Of a stretch of 64,000 nt of DNA, positions 9,850-18,377 are shown one piece after another; positions within the stretch are counted from its first letter, which is position 1, and the number at the start of each line of letters is the position of its first letter. Position numbers and translations under genes: made by a program. The stretch comes from Candidatus Paralachnospira caecorum (lineage in GTDB: Bacteria; Bacillota; Clostridia; Lachnospirales; Lachnospiraceae). The notes below the pieces were generated by a model. It worked only from the letters and a program-made list of their open reading frames with translations, did no database searches and was not told the DNA's origin. Location of the stretch: assembly GCA_904379015.1 (NCBI GenBank), contig CAJFHG010000002.1, positions 62,001 to 126,000 on the forward strand, written 5' to 3'.

Positions 9850-10524
9850 TTATTTTTCCTGTTCTCTGATGATCCGCGTCACGATCACTTCCTGCATGTA
9901 AATATGATCTCTGATCATCTTTCTGGTCCGTTCCACATCTCTGGCCTCAAGAGCCTGAATGATGCCCTGATGCTCTTTCACCAGCACTTTTCTCTGACTT
10001 TTGTCCTTGATATGCTCCACCCTGTAGCGGTACATCTGTTCCTTCAGATTGTTGACCATCTGCACCAGACGTTCATTGTCTGTTCCCTGATAGATCAGAG
10101 AGTGAAACGCTTCGTCAGCCTCCGCCAGCATCGTCACGTCGTCGCTGTCGATGACGGAGGCGAATTTATGGTTGGCCTGCTCCAGAAGCCGGAATTCCTC
10201 CTCCGTCATCCGTTCACAGGCAAGTTCGCCGGAAAGCTCCTCAAGAGCGCGGCGCACTTCCAGCACATCCCTCAGATTCTTTCCGGATATATGCGCCACC
10301 TCCGCGCCCTTGCGGGGGATCATGACCACCAGGCCCTCCAGCTCCAGTTTCCGGATGGCCTCTCTGACAGGGGTCCGGCTGACTCCCATCTTATCTGCCA
10401 GCTGAATTTCCATCAGCCGCTGCCCCGGCGTCAGCTCTCCTCTCAAAATTGCGCGGCGCAGCGTATTAAATACCACATCCCGCAGCGGCAGATATTCATT
10501 CTCGTTCACCTTCAGTCCATCCAT
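9850..10524 (-). CDS. GntR-family regulator, FadR/FCD subfamily
   Basis: This is a DNA-binding transcription factor with an N-terminal winged helix (about 15-75: GELTPGQRLMEIQLADKMGVSRTPVREAIRKLE) and a C-terminal all-helical FCD ligand-binding domain (about 85-215: EVRRALEELSGELA, DEAFHSLIYQGTDNERLVQ, HQGIIQALEARDVERT). FCD regulators usually sense organic acids or sugar acids, but the effector here is unknown. It starts 15 bases after ispE ends on the same strand, so it is probably co-transcribed; no metabolic partner gene is adjacent. Confidence 0.92.
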   Translation of the reverse strand: MDGLKVNENEYLPLRDVVFNTLRRAILRGELTPGQRLMEIQLADKMGVSRTPVREAIRKLELEGLVVMIPRKGAEVAHISGKNLRDVLEVRRALEELSGELACERMTEEEFRLLEQANHKFASVIDSDDVTMLAEADEAFHSLIYQGTDNERLVQMVNNLKEQMYRYRVEHIKDKSQRKVLVKEHQGIIQALEARDVERTRKMIRDHIYMQEVIVTRIIREQEK

Positions 10525-10538
10525 CCGTTACCTCCGTC

Positions 10539-11414
10539 TTACACTCTCTTGTTAAACGGTCTCACCGTATATGCCTGTTTTACCAGTCCGTCTGTCCTCA
10601 GTTTCATCCGGCAGCGATCCGCTGCCTCTTTTTCTTCAAATATGCCAAACACGGTCGGACCGCTTCCGCTCATCAGGGCAGCGGCAGCGCCGTCTTCCCG
10701 CATTCTTTCCTTGATTTCTCCTACAACCGGATAAGCCGCTATGGTCACCGTCTCCAGCACATTTCCCATGCATGCGGCGATGCCTTCCAGACTGCCCGTC
10801 TGCAGTGCCCGTTCCATTCCTTCAATATCCGGATGCGATTTGATCTCATCTGCTTTCAGATTCCCATACACAAATTTCGTCGATACGCTTACCGGCGGCT
10901 TCGCGAGAACGATAAAGCATTCCGGCATGGGTGCCAGCCGTCTCAGTCTTTCGCCAATGCCCTCCGCCAGGGCTGTCCCCCGCATGATACAGTATGGAAT
11001 ATCTGCCCCCAGGCTGACGCCCCGCTCCATCAGCTCCTTCCGGGTAAAACCCAGGCCAAACAGCCGGTTGACGCCGATGAGCGCGGCCGCGGCGTCACTG
11101 CTCCCCCCTGCCATGCCTGCCGCCACCGGAATGCACTTCTGAAGCGTAATGGAAACGCCTTCTTTTACGCCGCGTTCCTTCATCAAAAGCTCCGCCGCCC
11201 GGTAAACCAGATTGTCCTTCCCCGTGGGAAGAAAATACAGATTGGAGGAAAGCCGGATGCCCGGCTCTTTTGTCCGTCTGATCCTCAGCCTGTCATAAAG
11301 TGTGACAGTCTGCATGATCATTCTTACTTCATGATATCCGTCCGGCCGCTTTCCCAGAACATCCAGTCCCAGATTGATTTTTCCGTAAGCCCGGAGAATC
11401 ATCTCATCACTCAT
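10539..11414 (-). CDS. ispE: 4-diphosphocytidyl-2-C-methyl-D-erythritol kinase
   Basis: It phosphorylates CDP-ME in the MEP pathway to isoprenoid precursors (undecaprenyl phosphate, quinones). It is a GHMP-family kinase of 291 residues: RAYGKINLGLDVLGKRPDGYHEV at the start and the ATP-binding loop PVAAGMAGGSSDAAAAL at about 96-112, then MSGSGPTVFGIF. Its own promoter lies 33 bases upstream. The following GntR regulator is likely read from the same message. Confidence 0.96.
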   Translation of the reverse strand: MSDEMILRAYGKINLGLDVLGKRPDGYHEVRMIMQTVTLYDRLRIRRTKEPGIRLSSNLYFLPTGKDNLVYRAAELLMKERGVKEGVSITLQKCIPVAAGMAGGSSDAAAALIGVNRLFGLGFTRKELMERGVSLGADIPYCIMRGTALAEGIGERLRRLAPMPECFIVLAKPPVSVSTKFVYGNLKADEIKSHPDIEGMERALQTGSLEGIAACMGNVLETVTIAAYPVVGEIKERMREDGAAAALMSGSGPTVFGIFEEKEAADRCRMKLRTDGLVKQAYTVRPFNKRV

Positions 11415-11446
11415 GGTACACTCCGCAGTAAGTATTTTGTATTCTC

Positions 11447-11475
11447 AGTATACACAATTTTAATAAAAAATACAA
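11447..11475 (-). promoter_or_regulatory. ispE promoter
   Basis: Minus strand TTGTAT, 17-base spacer, TATACT, 33 bases before the ispE ATG. Confidence 0.65.
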
Positions 11476-11480
11476 TTTTC

Positions 11481-12764
11481 TTATGATTTTTCTCTGTCCC
11501 GGCGCAGCTTCTGCAGTTTTCCGAAAATACCGGATTCCTGAGCGCCCGCCTTCTCCTTTGTCTTTCCCGGAGCGGCTTCTGCCTTCTGCGCCTCCGCTCT
11601 TCTGTTGACATACTCCTGCACATAGGCCAGATATACCATAATGCAGTTGGAAACCGCCTTTTCATCTATGTTGAATTTCTCGTGATGGTTGGGATAAGCC
11701 CGTCCCATCTGTTCATTTCCCGCTCCGATAAAAGCGAAGGCGCCCGGTATCCTCTGCTGGTAAACAGAAAAATCCTCTCCCAGCATCATCTTCGGCACAT
11801 CGATAAACGCCTCCTCCGGAAACACCTTCCGCGCTCCGGCCAGCGCGAGCTCCGCCACGCCGGGATCGTTGTCCACCGCGGGATGGGCAGACAACACATA
11901 TTCCACATCGGCCGTCGCGTGATATGTGGCGGCCGTTCCCATGGCCACCCTGCGGACAGCCGCCGCGATCCGCTTCCCCTCGTCTCTCGAGAAGGTGCGC
12001 ACAGTCCCTTCCATAAACGCGTTTCCGGCCACTACATTGCGCACGGTTCCGCAGACCACATGTCCGATGTTCACCACCGCCGCGTCAATGGGATTGGTCT
12101 CCCGGCTGACAATCTGCTGCAGGTTCATGATCGTGGCAGCTGCCGCTACAGTCGCATCCACACACTGCTGAGGCTTGCCAGCATGACCCTGACGGCCTCT
12201 GATCGTAATCTTAAACAGATCGGACTCTGCCATTCTCGGCCCCGGCTCGATATTGATATATCCCACCGGAATATCCGCAAACACATGAAGGCCGAAAATC
12301 TGCTCCACATGATCCAGGTATCCGGCATCCATGATCATTTTCGCGCCCTTGCATACTTCTTCTGCAGGCTGAAAGATCAGCTTGATGGTACAGTTCAGCT
12401 CCTGCTCATGGGCTTTCAGAATCTTGGCAGCACCCAGCAGGGACGCCATATGAGCATCATGGCCGCAGGCATGCATGACGCCCGGATTGCAGGACTTATA
12501 ACCCACCTCATTTTTTTCCTCCACCTTCAGCGCGTCAATATCCGCCCGCAGCGCGATCACCGGCTCTCCGTTTCCCAGAAGACCGATCACCCCTGTTCCG
12601 GCCGTCTCAATAAAGGGGATATCCATCTCCTTAAGCTCTGTCTTGATACGCTTTGAAGTTTCCCATTCCTCCAGGGAAAGCTCCGGATTCTGATGAAAAT
12701 ACTTTCTCAGATTAACTGCGTAATTACGGATCTGTTCCACTTCACTCCTGATTTCAATATTCAT
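11481..12764 (-). CDS. M20-family amidohydrolase/metallopeptidase
   Basis: It belongs to the M20D group of zinc amidohydrolases that remove acyl groups from amino acids or peptides (hippurate hydrolase, N-acyl-aminoacid hydrolase types). Visible motifs are RKYFHQNPELSLEEWETS, the metal site MHACGHDAHMA, FQPAEEVCKGAKMI and MMLGEDFSVYQQRIPGAF. I start at the ATG after AAGGAGGGGACGG (427 residues); an upstream ATG touches its ribosome site too closely. The last ~40 residues (RRAEAQKAEAAPGKTKEKAG...) are a charged tail beyond the catalytic core. Its substrate is unknown. Confidence 0.9.
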   Translation of the reverse strand: MNIEIRSEVEQIRNYAVNLRKYFHQNPELSLEEWETSKRIKTELKEMDIPFIETAGTGVIGLLGNGEPVIALRADIDALKVEEKNEVGYKSCNPGVMHACGHDAHMASLLGAAKILKAHEQELNCTIKLIFQPAEEVCKGAKMIMDAGYLDHVEQIFGLHVFADIPVGYINIEPGPRMAESDLFKITIRGRQGHAGKPQQCVDATVAAAATIMNLQQIVSRETNPIDAAVVNIGHVVCGTVRNVVAGNAFMEGTVRTFSRDEGKRIAAAVRRVAMGTAATYHATADVEYVLSAHPAVDNDPGVAELALAGARKVFPEEAFIDVPKMMLGEDFSVYQQRIPGAFAFIGAGNEQMGRAYPNHHEKFNIDEKAVSNCIMVYLAYVQEYVNRRAEAQKAEAAPGKTKEKAGAQESGIFGKLQKLRRDREKS

Positions 12765-12807
12765 CCGTCCCCTCCTTGTCTTCATTCCTCCTGCATGAAT
12801 CAATGTC

Positions 12808-12836
12808 AGTATAATATTGTATCCAAAGAAAAACAA
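12808..12836 (-). promoter_or_regulatory. Promoter of the M20 amidohydrolase gene
   Basis: Minus strand TTGTTT, 17-base spacer, TATACT. It lies back to back with the plus-strand promoter at 12856. Confidence 0.6.
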
Positions 12837-12855
12837 TCTTTTTCCGCAAAAAGGT

Positions 12856-12883
12856 TTGACATTTTTCCTGACATGTATATAAT
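12856..12883 (+). promoter_or_regulatory. Strong promoter facing a gene-free region
   Basis: TTGACA, 16-base spacer, TATAAT on the plus strand. No plus-strand gene follows; the transcript would run into 12890-13080, which is highly structured. Confidence 0.75.
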
Positions 12884-12889
12884 ATTAAT

Positions 12890-13075
12890 TGTACAGAACA
12901 AAGGCGTGCTGGTATTGATCGGCGCGCCTTATTTGTTTTGGGGAAATCCCTTTCCCGAAAGCAGATTTTTCTGTACTGGCAAGAGAGCCTCAGCTCTTTT
13001 CCGTAAAGGACCTGAAAACAACTATCCTTTCCTTACCTTTACGGACTGCCAGCACTTGTTTTCCCTCACATTATA
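12890..13075 (+). ncRNA. Candidate structured non-coding RNA (6S-like)
   Basis: The region starts about seven bases after a consensus promoter and contains no credible ORF. Its ends pair: AACAA...GTGCTGG (12897-12912) with CCAGCACTTGTT (13049-13060). Inside, TCCGTAAAGG pairs perfectly with CCTTTACGGA, and GGGAAA with TTTCCC. A competing 5' hairpin (AAGGCGTGC with GCGCGCCTT) excludes the end-to-end stem. The size (~170-190), the closing stem and the interrupted long hairpin resemble 6S RNA, the RNA polymerase decoy. That family call is inference; an unnamed RNA is the alternative. Confidence 0.5.
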
Positions 13076-13087
13076 TTAATATGACAT

Positions 13088-13124
13088 GGAGAGCCGTCCC
13101 CGAAGCCGATTCGCGGCGGCTCTT
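13088..13124. terminator. Weak hairpin between the candidate RNA and the cyclophilin gene
   Basis: GAGAGCCG pairs with CGGCTCT around a GC-rich loop. It has no proper T tract on either strand, so it is at best an inefficient terminator. Confidence 0.35.
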
Positions 13125-13156
13125 CATGTTGTATTCCCTTCTTCCGCAGCGCTGCC

Positions 13157-13684
13157 TCAGCAAGTTTCCGGTTCCGGATATTCCTCCCCAAAGGTTTCCA
13201 CCGTTACTTTCTTCATCACCTGCGGCTTCACCGGCCTGTCTGCGTAGGTTGTGGCGGTTCTGGCAATGGCGTCCACCACATCCATTCCCTCGGTCACTTT
13301 TCCGAATGCCGCGTACTGTCCGTCCAGATGAGGCGCTTTCATATGCATGATGAAGAACTGAGATCCGGCTGAATCCGGATCCATTGCCCTTGCCATAGAG
13401 AGCACGCCCGGATCATGGGCCAGTCTGTTGTCAAATCCGTTTGCCGCGAATTCTCCCCGGATCTGATACCCGGGTCCTCCGGTTCCCTGACCGAGAGGGC
13501 AGCCGCCCTGGATCATAAATCCGTTGATGACCCTGTGGAAAATCAGATCATCATAAAATCCTTTCTTCACCAGACTGATAAAATTATTGACTGTATTGGG
13601 CGCGATATCCGGATAAAGCTCCGCCCTGATCACGCCTCCGTCCTCCATCTCGATCGTCACTACAGGATTTTTCTTTCCTTCCAT
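13157..13684 (-). CDS. Peptidyl-prolyl cis-trans isomerase, cyclophilin type
   Basis: It speeds proline isomerisation during protein folding. The 175-residue protein has no signal peptide, so it is cytoplasmic. Core motifs are FHRVINGFMIQGGCPLGQGTGG, the MARAMDPDSAGSQFFIM block and LDGQYAAFGKVTEGMDVVDAI, as in PpiB-type enzymes. The run MIQGG.P.GTG.GG is intact, though SMARAM replaces the more usual SMAN. It sits 28 bases after the TPM gene on the same strand and probably shares its transcript. Confidence 0.95.
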   Translation of the reverse strand: MEGKKNPVVTIEMEDGGVIRAELYPDIAPNTVNNFISLVKKGFYDDLIFHRVINGFMIQGGCPLGQGTGGPGYQIRGEFAANGFDNRLAHDPGVLSMARAMDPDSAGSQFFIMHMKAPHLDGQYAAFGKVTEGMDVVDAIARTATTYADRPVKPQVMKKVTVETFGEEYPEPETC

Positions 13685-13712
13685 TATTCATTCTCCTTCT
13701 TATTTCATTATT

Positions 13713-14558
13713 TCAGAAACTTCTTCCGCCGCCGCCATGGCTGCGGCCTCCGCTGCTCACATGGGAAGAGCTGTGGCCACCGCCGGAACTTCCGTTGTCC
13801 TTCGGAATCTGTCTGACCACCACCGTCGTATGGGTGAACCGGTCGCTGCTCTGCCGGATATCGATCCTGCCGTTTTTCAGATACGTGCCGCTCCCCGCCG
13901 TCATCCGGCTCTTCCTGCCCCGGGCGATGAAAAACACAATGATTCCGGATATCACGGCCGCCCCCAGCAGGCAGATTCCCGCCCTGCCGAGCCAGTTCGT
14001 TTTCTCTCCGCCGGCGTCATATTCCGTAAAACGGTCGCTGCCGGCATCGTACGCGCCATTCTGAGCGGTATCTCCGCCTGTCAGACACCGGACCGCTTCC
14101 CCGGCAAATGTCCGGCACACCTCCATATAGGCTCCGTCCTGCATGAGCGGCACCAGGACATCCAGTGTGTCCTCGATCTCCCCATCGGTATATTCCTCAA
14201 TGGCTGTTCCCGCGGTACTGATATAAATTTCCCGTCCGTCCATATCCAGCAGCAGAAGCACGCCGGAGCCGTTTTCCTGCTCATATCCGAACCCATGGGT
14301 ATCATAAAAATCATCCGCGTATGCCTGCGCGCTCTTGCCTTCATTGTCGCTGACCGTCACCACGATCAGATCCTGCCGCGCCTCCTGAGCCTGCTGTGTC
14401 AGGAGCGTCTGCAGTTCCTCCTCCTCAGCCGCGGTCAGAAGCTCCGCGCCATCGTAAACCCGCTGTTCATTCTCGTCAAATCCGCACAGCAGAGCCGCCG
14501 CCAGGAAGCAGGCCGCCCACAAAAGCAGCATCTTCCTGAAGCCCGTTTTCTTTTTCAT
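13713..14558 (-). CDS. TPM-domain membrane protein
   Basis: The 281-residue protein has a signal/membrane segment (MLLLWAACFLAAALLCG), an extracytoplasmic TPM domain (about 30-165: VYDGAELLTAAEEEELQTLL..., LIVVTVSDNEGKSAQAYADDFYD, GVLLLLDMDGREIYISTAG), a second membrane helix (GICLLGAAVISGIIVFFIA) and a short Gly/Ser/His-rich tail ending GGGGRSF. TPM domains occur in envelope proteins of uncertain activity; phosphatase activity and membrane-protein quality control have been proposed. Its ATG overlaps the stop of the zinc-ribbon gene by four bases, so the two are translationally coupled. Confidence 0.85.
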   Translation of the reverse strand: MKKKTGFRKMLLLWAACFLAAALLCGFDENEQRVYDGAELLTAAEEEELQTLLTQQAQEARQDLIVVTVSDNEGKSAQAYADDFYDTHGFGYEQENGSGVLLLLDMDGREIYISTAGTAIEEYTDGEIEDTLDVLVPLMQDGAYMEVCRTFAGEAVRCLTGGDTAQNGAYDAGSDRFTEYDAGGEKTNWLGRAGICLLGAAVISGIIVFFIARGRKSRMTAGSGTYLKNGRIDIRQSSDRFTHTTVVVRQIPKDNGSSGGGHSSSHVSSGGRSHGGGGRSF

Positions 14559-15664
14559 CCGACGATTCCTCCCATTATCATCATCACCGCGAAAATCCCG
14601 GCAGTCAGACCGGCGAACCAGCCCAGGGCTTTTCCGATGCTGAGGGGCAGCGAACCCACGATTTTTCCGGTCTGCCCGTTCAGGGCAAACTGATAGTTTT
14701 CCCCTTTATACCGGTAATTCAGCATCCATACGGGCAGCATGACATACTCTGCCTTTGTCTCATCGATCTTCAGATGCTGTTCCCTCATCTGAACACTGCC
14801 GTAGCCCTGGATGGTGCTCCTCGCCGACTCCAGCGCGTATTCTCTCGCCCTGTGTCTGCCCCGTCCCTGCATATCCTGATAGGTATAGGAATAGGCCTCG
14901 GCCATATAGCCGGAGAGATAAGGCATGTCAAAGGGCTGCAGAGCCGCGTAATTGAAGGGTTCCAGAAGATCCATAGTCTCATCGTCCATTTTCTGGGAAG
15001 CGTCCAGCGGAATCTTCTCAAACTGGGCCCCGATCTGTCTGTACACATCATAATGGTCGGTGTAAATGTATTCAGAATCTCCTCTCCTGCGGATCCTCGT
15101 CCTGGTGCAGTGAGCCCTGATCCGCACGTCTGTGTCATAATCCACCAGCCAGAAAGGCACATAGATACCAGTCAGCTTCTCAACTGTACTCTGACTGCGG
15201 AAGCTCCCCGGCGTAAAAAGTCCCTTCCTGGTCCATGCGCGGAATTTTTCCTCCGCCTGCTCTCTGGTGATCACAAAGGGCAGAACCTGGGCGGGCCGTT
15301 TCGCGCCCTCCATCCGCTCCTCGATCAAAGCCGGGCTTCCGCAGAAGCTGCACACGGTCGCCGCCGTCGTATCGTCTGTGATCACCTCGGCGCCGCAGGA
15401 GGAACAATGATATTTTTTCACGTTCATCGTCGGTCCGTCGTCCGGCGAAATCCGTCTGCCCTCTTCCTCTGTCTCCACCGTCTCGGATCCGCCGCTCAGA
15501 CGCCGCTCTTCTTCCGTCTCCTCCCGCTCGTCCGGTTCTCCATATTTTTCTTCATATTCCCCGACCGTGAGCTCCGTCCCGCAGTGTCCGCAGGAAAGCT
15601 TCTGACTCTCCGGATCAAAAACCATCGGCGCCCCGCAGCCGGGACATTTATATGTAATAACCAT
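14555..15664 (-). CDS. Zinc-ribbon membrane-anchored protein
   Basis: The 369-residue protein begins with a zinc ribbon (YKCPGCGAP...LSCGHCGTE), then an acidic linker and a second ribbon (YHCSSCGAEV...VCSFCGSPA). A central ~180-residue domain follows (TGIYVPFWLVDYDTDVRIRAHCTR..., LEPFNYAALQPFDMPYLSGYMAE, YVMLPVWMLNYRYKGENYQFALNG). It ends in one or two membrane helices (ALGWFAGLTAGIFAVMMIMGGIVG). The function is unknown. This architecture followed by a TPM protein suggests a membrane complex in which this subunit faces the cytoplasm. Confidence 0.75.
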   Translation of the reverse strand: MVITYKCPGCGAPMVFDPESQKLSCGHCGTELTVGEYEEKYGEPDEREETEEERRLSGGSETVETEEEGRRISPDDGPTMNVKKYHCSSCGAEVITDDTTAATVCSFCGSPALIEERMEGAKRPAQVLPFVITREQAEEKFRAWTRKGLFTPGSFRSQSTVEKLTGIYVPFWLVDYDTDVRIRAHCTRTRIRRRGDSEYIYTDHYDVYRQIGAQFEKIPLDASQKMDDETMDLLEPFNYAALQPFDMPYLSGYMAEAYSYTYQDMQGRGRHRAREYALESARSTIQGYGSVQMREQHLKIDETKAEYVMLPVWMLNYRYKGENYQFALNGQTGKIVGSLPLSIGKALGWFAGLTAGIFAVMMIMGGIVG

Positions 15665-15689
15665 GGAACGCTCCTTTGCAACTGTTCTT

Positions 15690-15944
15690 TTTTCATTTTA
15701 CCAGAGGATCCGGCATCTGTCTACTGTTCATATTTTGTTCAAATATCATTCAAAATCTTTTTACAGACACATCATGATTTCTTCACGATTGCCGCATATA
15801 CTGTAACCATAAGAACAAAACAACAAACAGCAACTGCTGAAAAGGACATTATCTTATATTCGGTGCATAAGCGTCAGCGAATGTCTCAATATTTTTTTCA
15901 TAACATGAGCTGTCTTCAGCTCTCCTCCCTTTTTACTACTATAT
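15690..15944. other. Gene-free interval upstream of the zinc-ribbon gene
   Basis: This AT-rich stretch of about 250 bases holds the presumed promoter of the zinc-ribbon gene (no clear -35/-10 pair) and a small hairpin GAGCTGTCTTCAGCTC at about 15907. A 22-codon plus-strand frame near 15878 lacks a ribosome site. I see no convincing gene. Confidence 0.4.
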
Positions 15945-15981
15945 AAAAAACCCCTGTTCCTCGTCAAAACAGGGGTTTTTT
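15945..15981. terminator. Bidirectional intrinsic terminator
   Basis: AAAAAACCCCTGTT pairs with AACAGGGGTTTTTT around CCTCGTCA. It is a strong terminator in both directions; on the minus strand it ends the glnN message. Confidence 0.9.
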
Positions 15982-16023
15982 ATATGTTTTTTTATAATCG
16001 GCCGCCGGTAAAAGCACAGATCG

Positions 16024-16055
16024 GACAGGGATCCCGCATCCGCGGGATCCCTGTC
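16024..16055 (-). terminator. Perfect hairpin downstream of glnN
   Basis: GACAGGGATCCCGC pairs perfectly with GCGGGATCCCTGTC over 14 base pairs with a four-base loop, 22 bases after the glnN stop. It has no T tract, so it is more likely a 3'-end stabiliser or processing site ahead of the true terminator at 15945. Confidence 0.55.
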
Positions 16056-16076
16056 TGTATCGTGCAGTCTTTTTGA

Positions 16077-18197
16077 TTATACCTCAAATGTCAGATCACC
16101 ATAGGAAGGAATCGGCCAAAGATCCTTATCCACGATCATCTCCAGCTTGTCAAGAGGGGTTCTCAGATCAGTCATAACAGGCATCACCGTATCATGATAC
16201 GCTCTCGCCTGAACCTCTCCTTCTTCCGCTGCCGCCGCTGCCGCCGTCACCTTCTTCAGTGTCTTAAGCGCCTTCTGAGATTCAGAAAGCAGGGCGGAGG
16301 TCTCAATCAGCAGATCCTTCTGAGCGCTTGTATCCGCCTCAGGGCAGGCCTCAGACACTGCGCTGATGGAGGCGGCAAGATCCGTCGTATAATTGATCAC
16401 CGCCGGGATCAGCTGCTTGCCGGCCATATCGATCATGGTAAGCGCTTCAATATTGATTGCCTTGGCATAAGTCTCATACAGAACCTCGGCGCGGGATTCC
16501 AGTTCCGCTCTTGTGAAAATATGGAATTTCTCAAAGAGCTTTACAGCCTTCTCTGTCGTCAGGCTGGATACGGAATCCACCATGGATTTGATATTGGGCA
16601 ATCCTCTCCTCTCTGCCTCAGCCACCCATTCCTCTGAATAACCGTTGCCGTTGAAAATGATCCTCTGATGCTCTGTCAGGTATTCCTTGATCAGATCATG
16701 AACGGCCATATCGAAATTGTCGGCCTTCTCCAGAATATCGGCAGCCTCGCAGAAGGCTTCCGCAACCATCGCATTCAGGGTCGTATTGGGGCTTGCGATG
16801 GAATCGGAGGATCCTACCATACGGAATTCAAATTTATTTCCTGTAAAAGCAAAGGGTGAAGTTCTGTTCCGGTCGGTGGCATCCTTCATCAGATCCGGAA
16901 GGGTGCTGACGCCGGTGTAAAGGCGCTCGCCTTCCTTGCAGGAAGCCGCCTCGCCTTTTTCGATCAGCTGCTTGACCACATCCTCCAGCTGCTCGCCGAG
17001 GAAAATTGAAATGATCGCCGGCGGCGCCTCGTTGGCGCCCAGTCTGTGATCATTGCCCACGTTCGCGGCCGACTGACGGAGCAGATCCGCGTGAATATCC
17101 ACTGCCTTGATGATGCAGGCCAGCACCAGAAGGAACTGGATGTTCTGATTGGGCGTATCGCCGGGATCCAGCAGGTTCACGCCATTATCCGTACAGATGG
17201 ACCAGTTGTCATGCTTTCCGGAACCGTTCACGCCGGCAAAGGGCTTCTCATGGAGCAGGCATGCCAGTCCGTGGCGCTGCGCCACTTTTTTCATGGTCTC
17301 CATGACCACCTGATTGTGGTCCACCGCGATATTGGCATTATTGAAGATCGGGGCCAGCTCATGCTGTGCCGGAGCCACTTCATTATGCTGCGTCTTCGCG
17401 GAAATGCCCAGCTTCCACAGCTCAATATTGAGATCCTTCATAAAGGAACCGATCCGCTCTTTGATGACGCCGAAGTAATGGTCGTCCATCTCCTGTCCTT
17501 TGGGAGCCGGCGCGCCAAACAGGGTCCGTCCTGTATAGATCAGGTCCTTTCTCTGGAGATACAGATCCCGGTCCACCAGGAAATACTCCTGCTCGGGTCC
17601 GACGGACGCCGTTACCTTCGTCGCTTCCGTATTGCCGAACAGTCTCACGATCCTCAGAGCCTGCTCAGAAAGCGCTTCCAGGGAACGGAGCAGAGGCGTC
17701 TTTTTGTCCAGCGCCTCGCCCTTGTAGGAACAGAATGCGGTAGGAATGCAGAGGATCACGCCTGTGGCGTCTTCCTTCAGGAACGCGGGAGATGTGATAT
17801 CCCAGGCTGTATAGCCTCTCGCCTCAAAGGTAGCGCGCAGACCGCCTGACGGGAAGGAAGAAGCATCCGGCTCGCCCTTGATCAGCTCTTTGCCTGAAAA
17901 CTCCATCAGCATATGGCCTTCCTCATCGGGATTGGTCACAAAGGAATCATGCTTTTCCGCCGTGATCCCTGTAAGAGGCTGGAACCAGTGGGTATAATGG
18001 GTCGCGCCGTGCTCCACCGCCCAGTCTTTCATGGCCTTGGCCACCACATCGGCAGTTGCCAGGGACATCTCGCCGCCGTGGTCTATGATGTTTTTCACTT
18101 CTGCATACACTTTTTTGGGAAGACGTTCTTTCATCTTGCCCAGCGTGAAGACATTTTCACCAAAAATCTCTTCGATGTTCAAAGTTTTCTCACACAT
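16077..18197 (-). CDS. glnN: Glutamine synthetase type III
   Basis: It makes glutamine from glutamate, ammonia and ATP. The 706-residue length marks GSIII rather than the ~450-residue GSI. Visible blocks are [55 protein letters not shown] and [16 protein letters not shown], which carry metal and substrate residues. I start at ATG-TGT-GAG after GGAGGAAATATCT; the longer ORF overlaps the leader hairpin. It is monocistronic. A promoter (18318-18346) and a terminator-like hairpin in the leader suggest attenuation. Confidence 0.96.
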   Translation of the reverse strand: MCEKTLNIEEIFGENVFTLGKMKERLPKKVYAEVKNIIDHGGEMSLATADVVAKAMKDWAVEHGATHYTHWFQPLTGITAEKHDSFVTNPDEEGHMLMEFSGKELIKGEPDASSFPSGGLRATFEARGYTAWDITSPAFLKEDATGVILCIPTAFCSYKGEALDKKTPLLRSLEALSEQALRIVRLFGNTEATKVTASVGPEQEYFLVDRDLYLQRKDLIYTGRTLFGAPAPKGQEMDDHYFGVIKERIGSFMKDLNIELWKLGISAKTQHNEVAPAQHELAPIFNNANIAVDHNQVVMETMKKVAQRHGLACLLHEKPFAGVNGSGKHDNWSICTDNGVNLLDPGDTPNQNIQFLLVLACIIKAVDIHADLLRQSAANVGNDHRLGANEAPPAIISIFLGEQLEDVVKQLIEKGEAASCKEGERLYTGVSTLPDLMKDATDRNRTSPFAFTGNKFEFRMVGSSDSIASPNTTLNAMVAEAFCEAADILEKADNFDMAVHDLIKEYLTEHQRIIFNGNGYSEEWVAEAERRGLPNIKSMVDSVSSLTTEKAVKLFEKFHIFTRAELESRAEVLYETYAKAINIEALTMIDMAGKQLIPAVINYTTDLAASISAVSEACPEADTSAQKDLLIETSALLSESQKALKTLKKVTAAAAAAEEGEVQARAYHDTVMPVMTDLRTPLDKLEMIVDKDLWPIPSYGDLTFEV

Positions 18198-18230
18198 AGA
18201 TATTTCCTCCATAATCTTATCCTCGGACCC

Positions 18231-18268
18231 GATAAATAAAGAGAAGACGCCCTTTGTGGAACGTCTTC
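18231..18268 (-). promoter_or_regulatory. Terminator-like hairpin in the glnN leader (possible attenuator)
   Basis: On the minus strand GAAGACGTTC pairs with GGGCGTCTTC (two G-U pairs) closing a six-base loop, followed by TCTTTATTTATC. It lies between the glnN promoter and its ribosome site, so if formed it could stop transcription before the gene. A second hairpin with a six-base loop, GGAG(TCAGGG)CTCC, precedes it at about 18294-18307. Confidence 0.5.
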
Positions 18269-18317
18269 GTTCGGTTATCAAGTCTTATTTTGGGAGCCCT
18301 GACTCCATCTGCCTTTT

Positions 18318-18346
18318 ACCATACCTCATTTTCTTCAGAAATGCAA
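18318..18346 (-). promoter_or_regulatory. glnN promoter
   Basis: Minus strand TTGCAT, 17-base spacer, TATGGT, about 120 bases upstream of the glnN ATG. Confidence 0.6.
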
Positions 18347-18377
18347 GCACTTTTTTCGGTACTTTCAGCTTTTTCAC

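Noticed and set aside
15690-15981. Small plus-strand RNA or 22-codon peptide ahead of the strong terminator
   Set aside because: No convincing promoter or ribosome site on the plus strand, and the terminator is explained by glnN on the minus strand.
18231-18310. Canonical ANTAR dual-hexaloop motif in the glnN leader
   Set aside because: The geometry is similar, but the loops (TCAGGG and CACAAA) break the first-A/fourth-G rule, so it is reported only as an attenuator-like structure.
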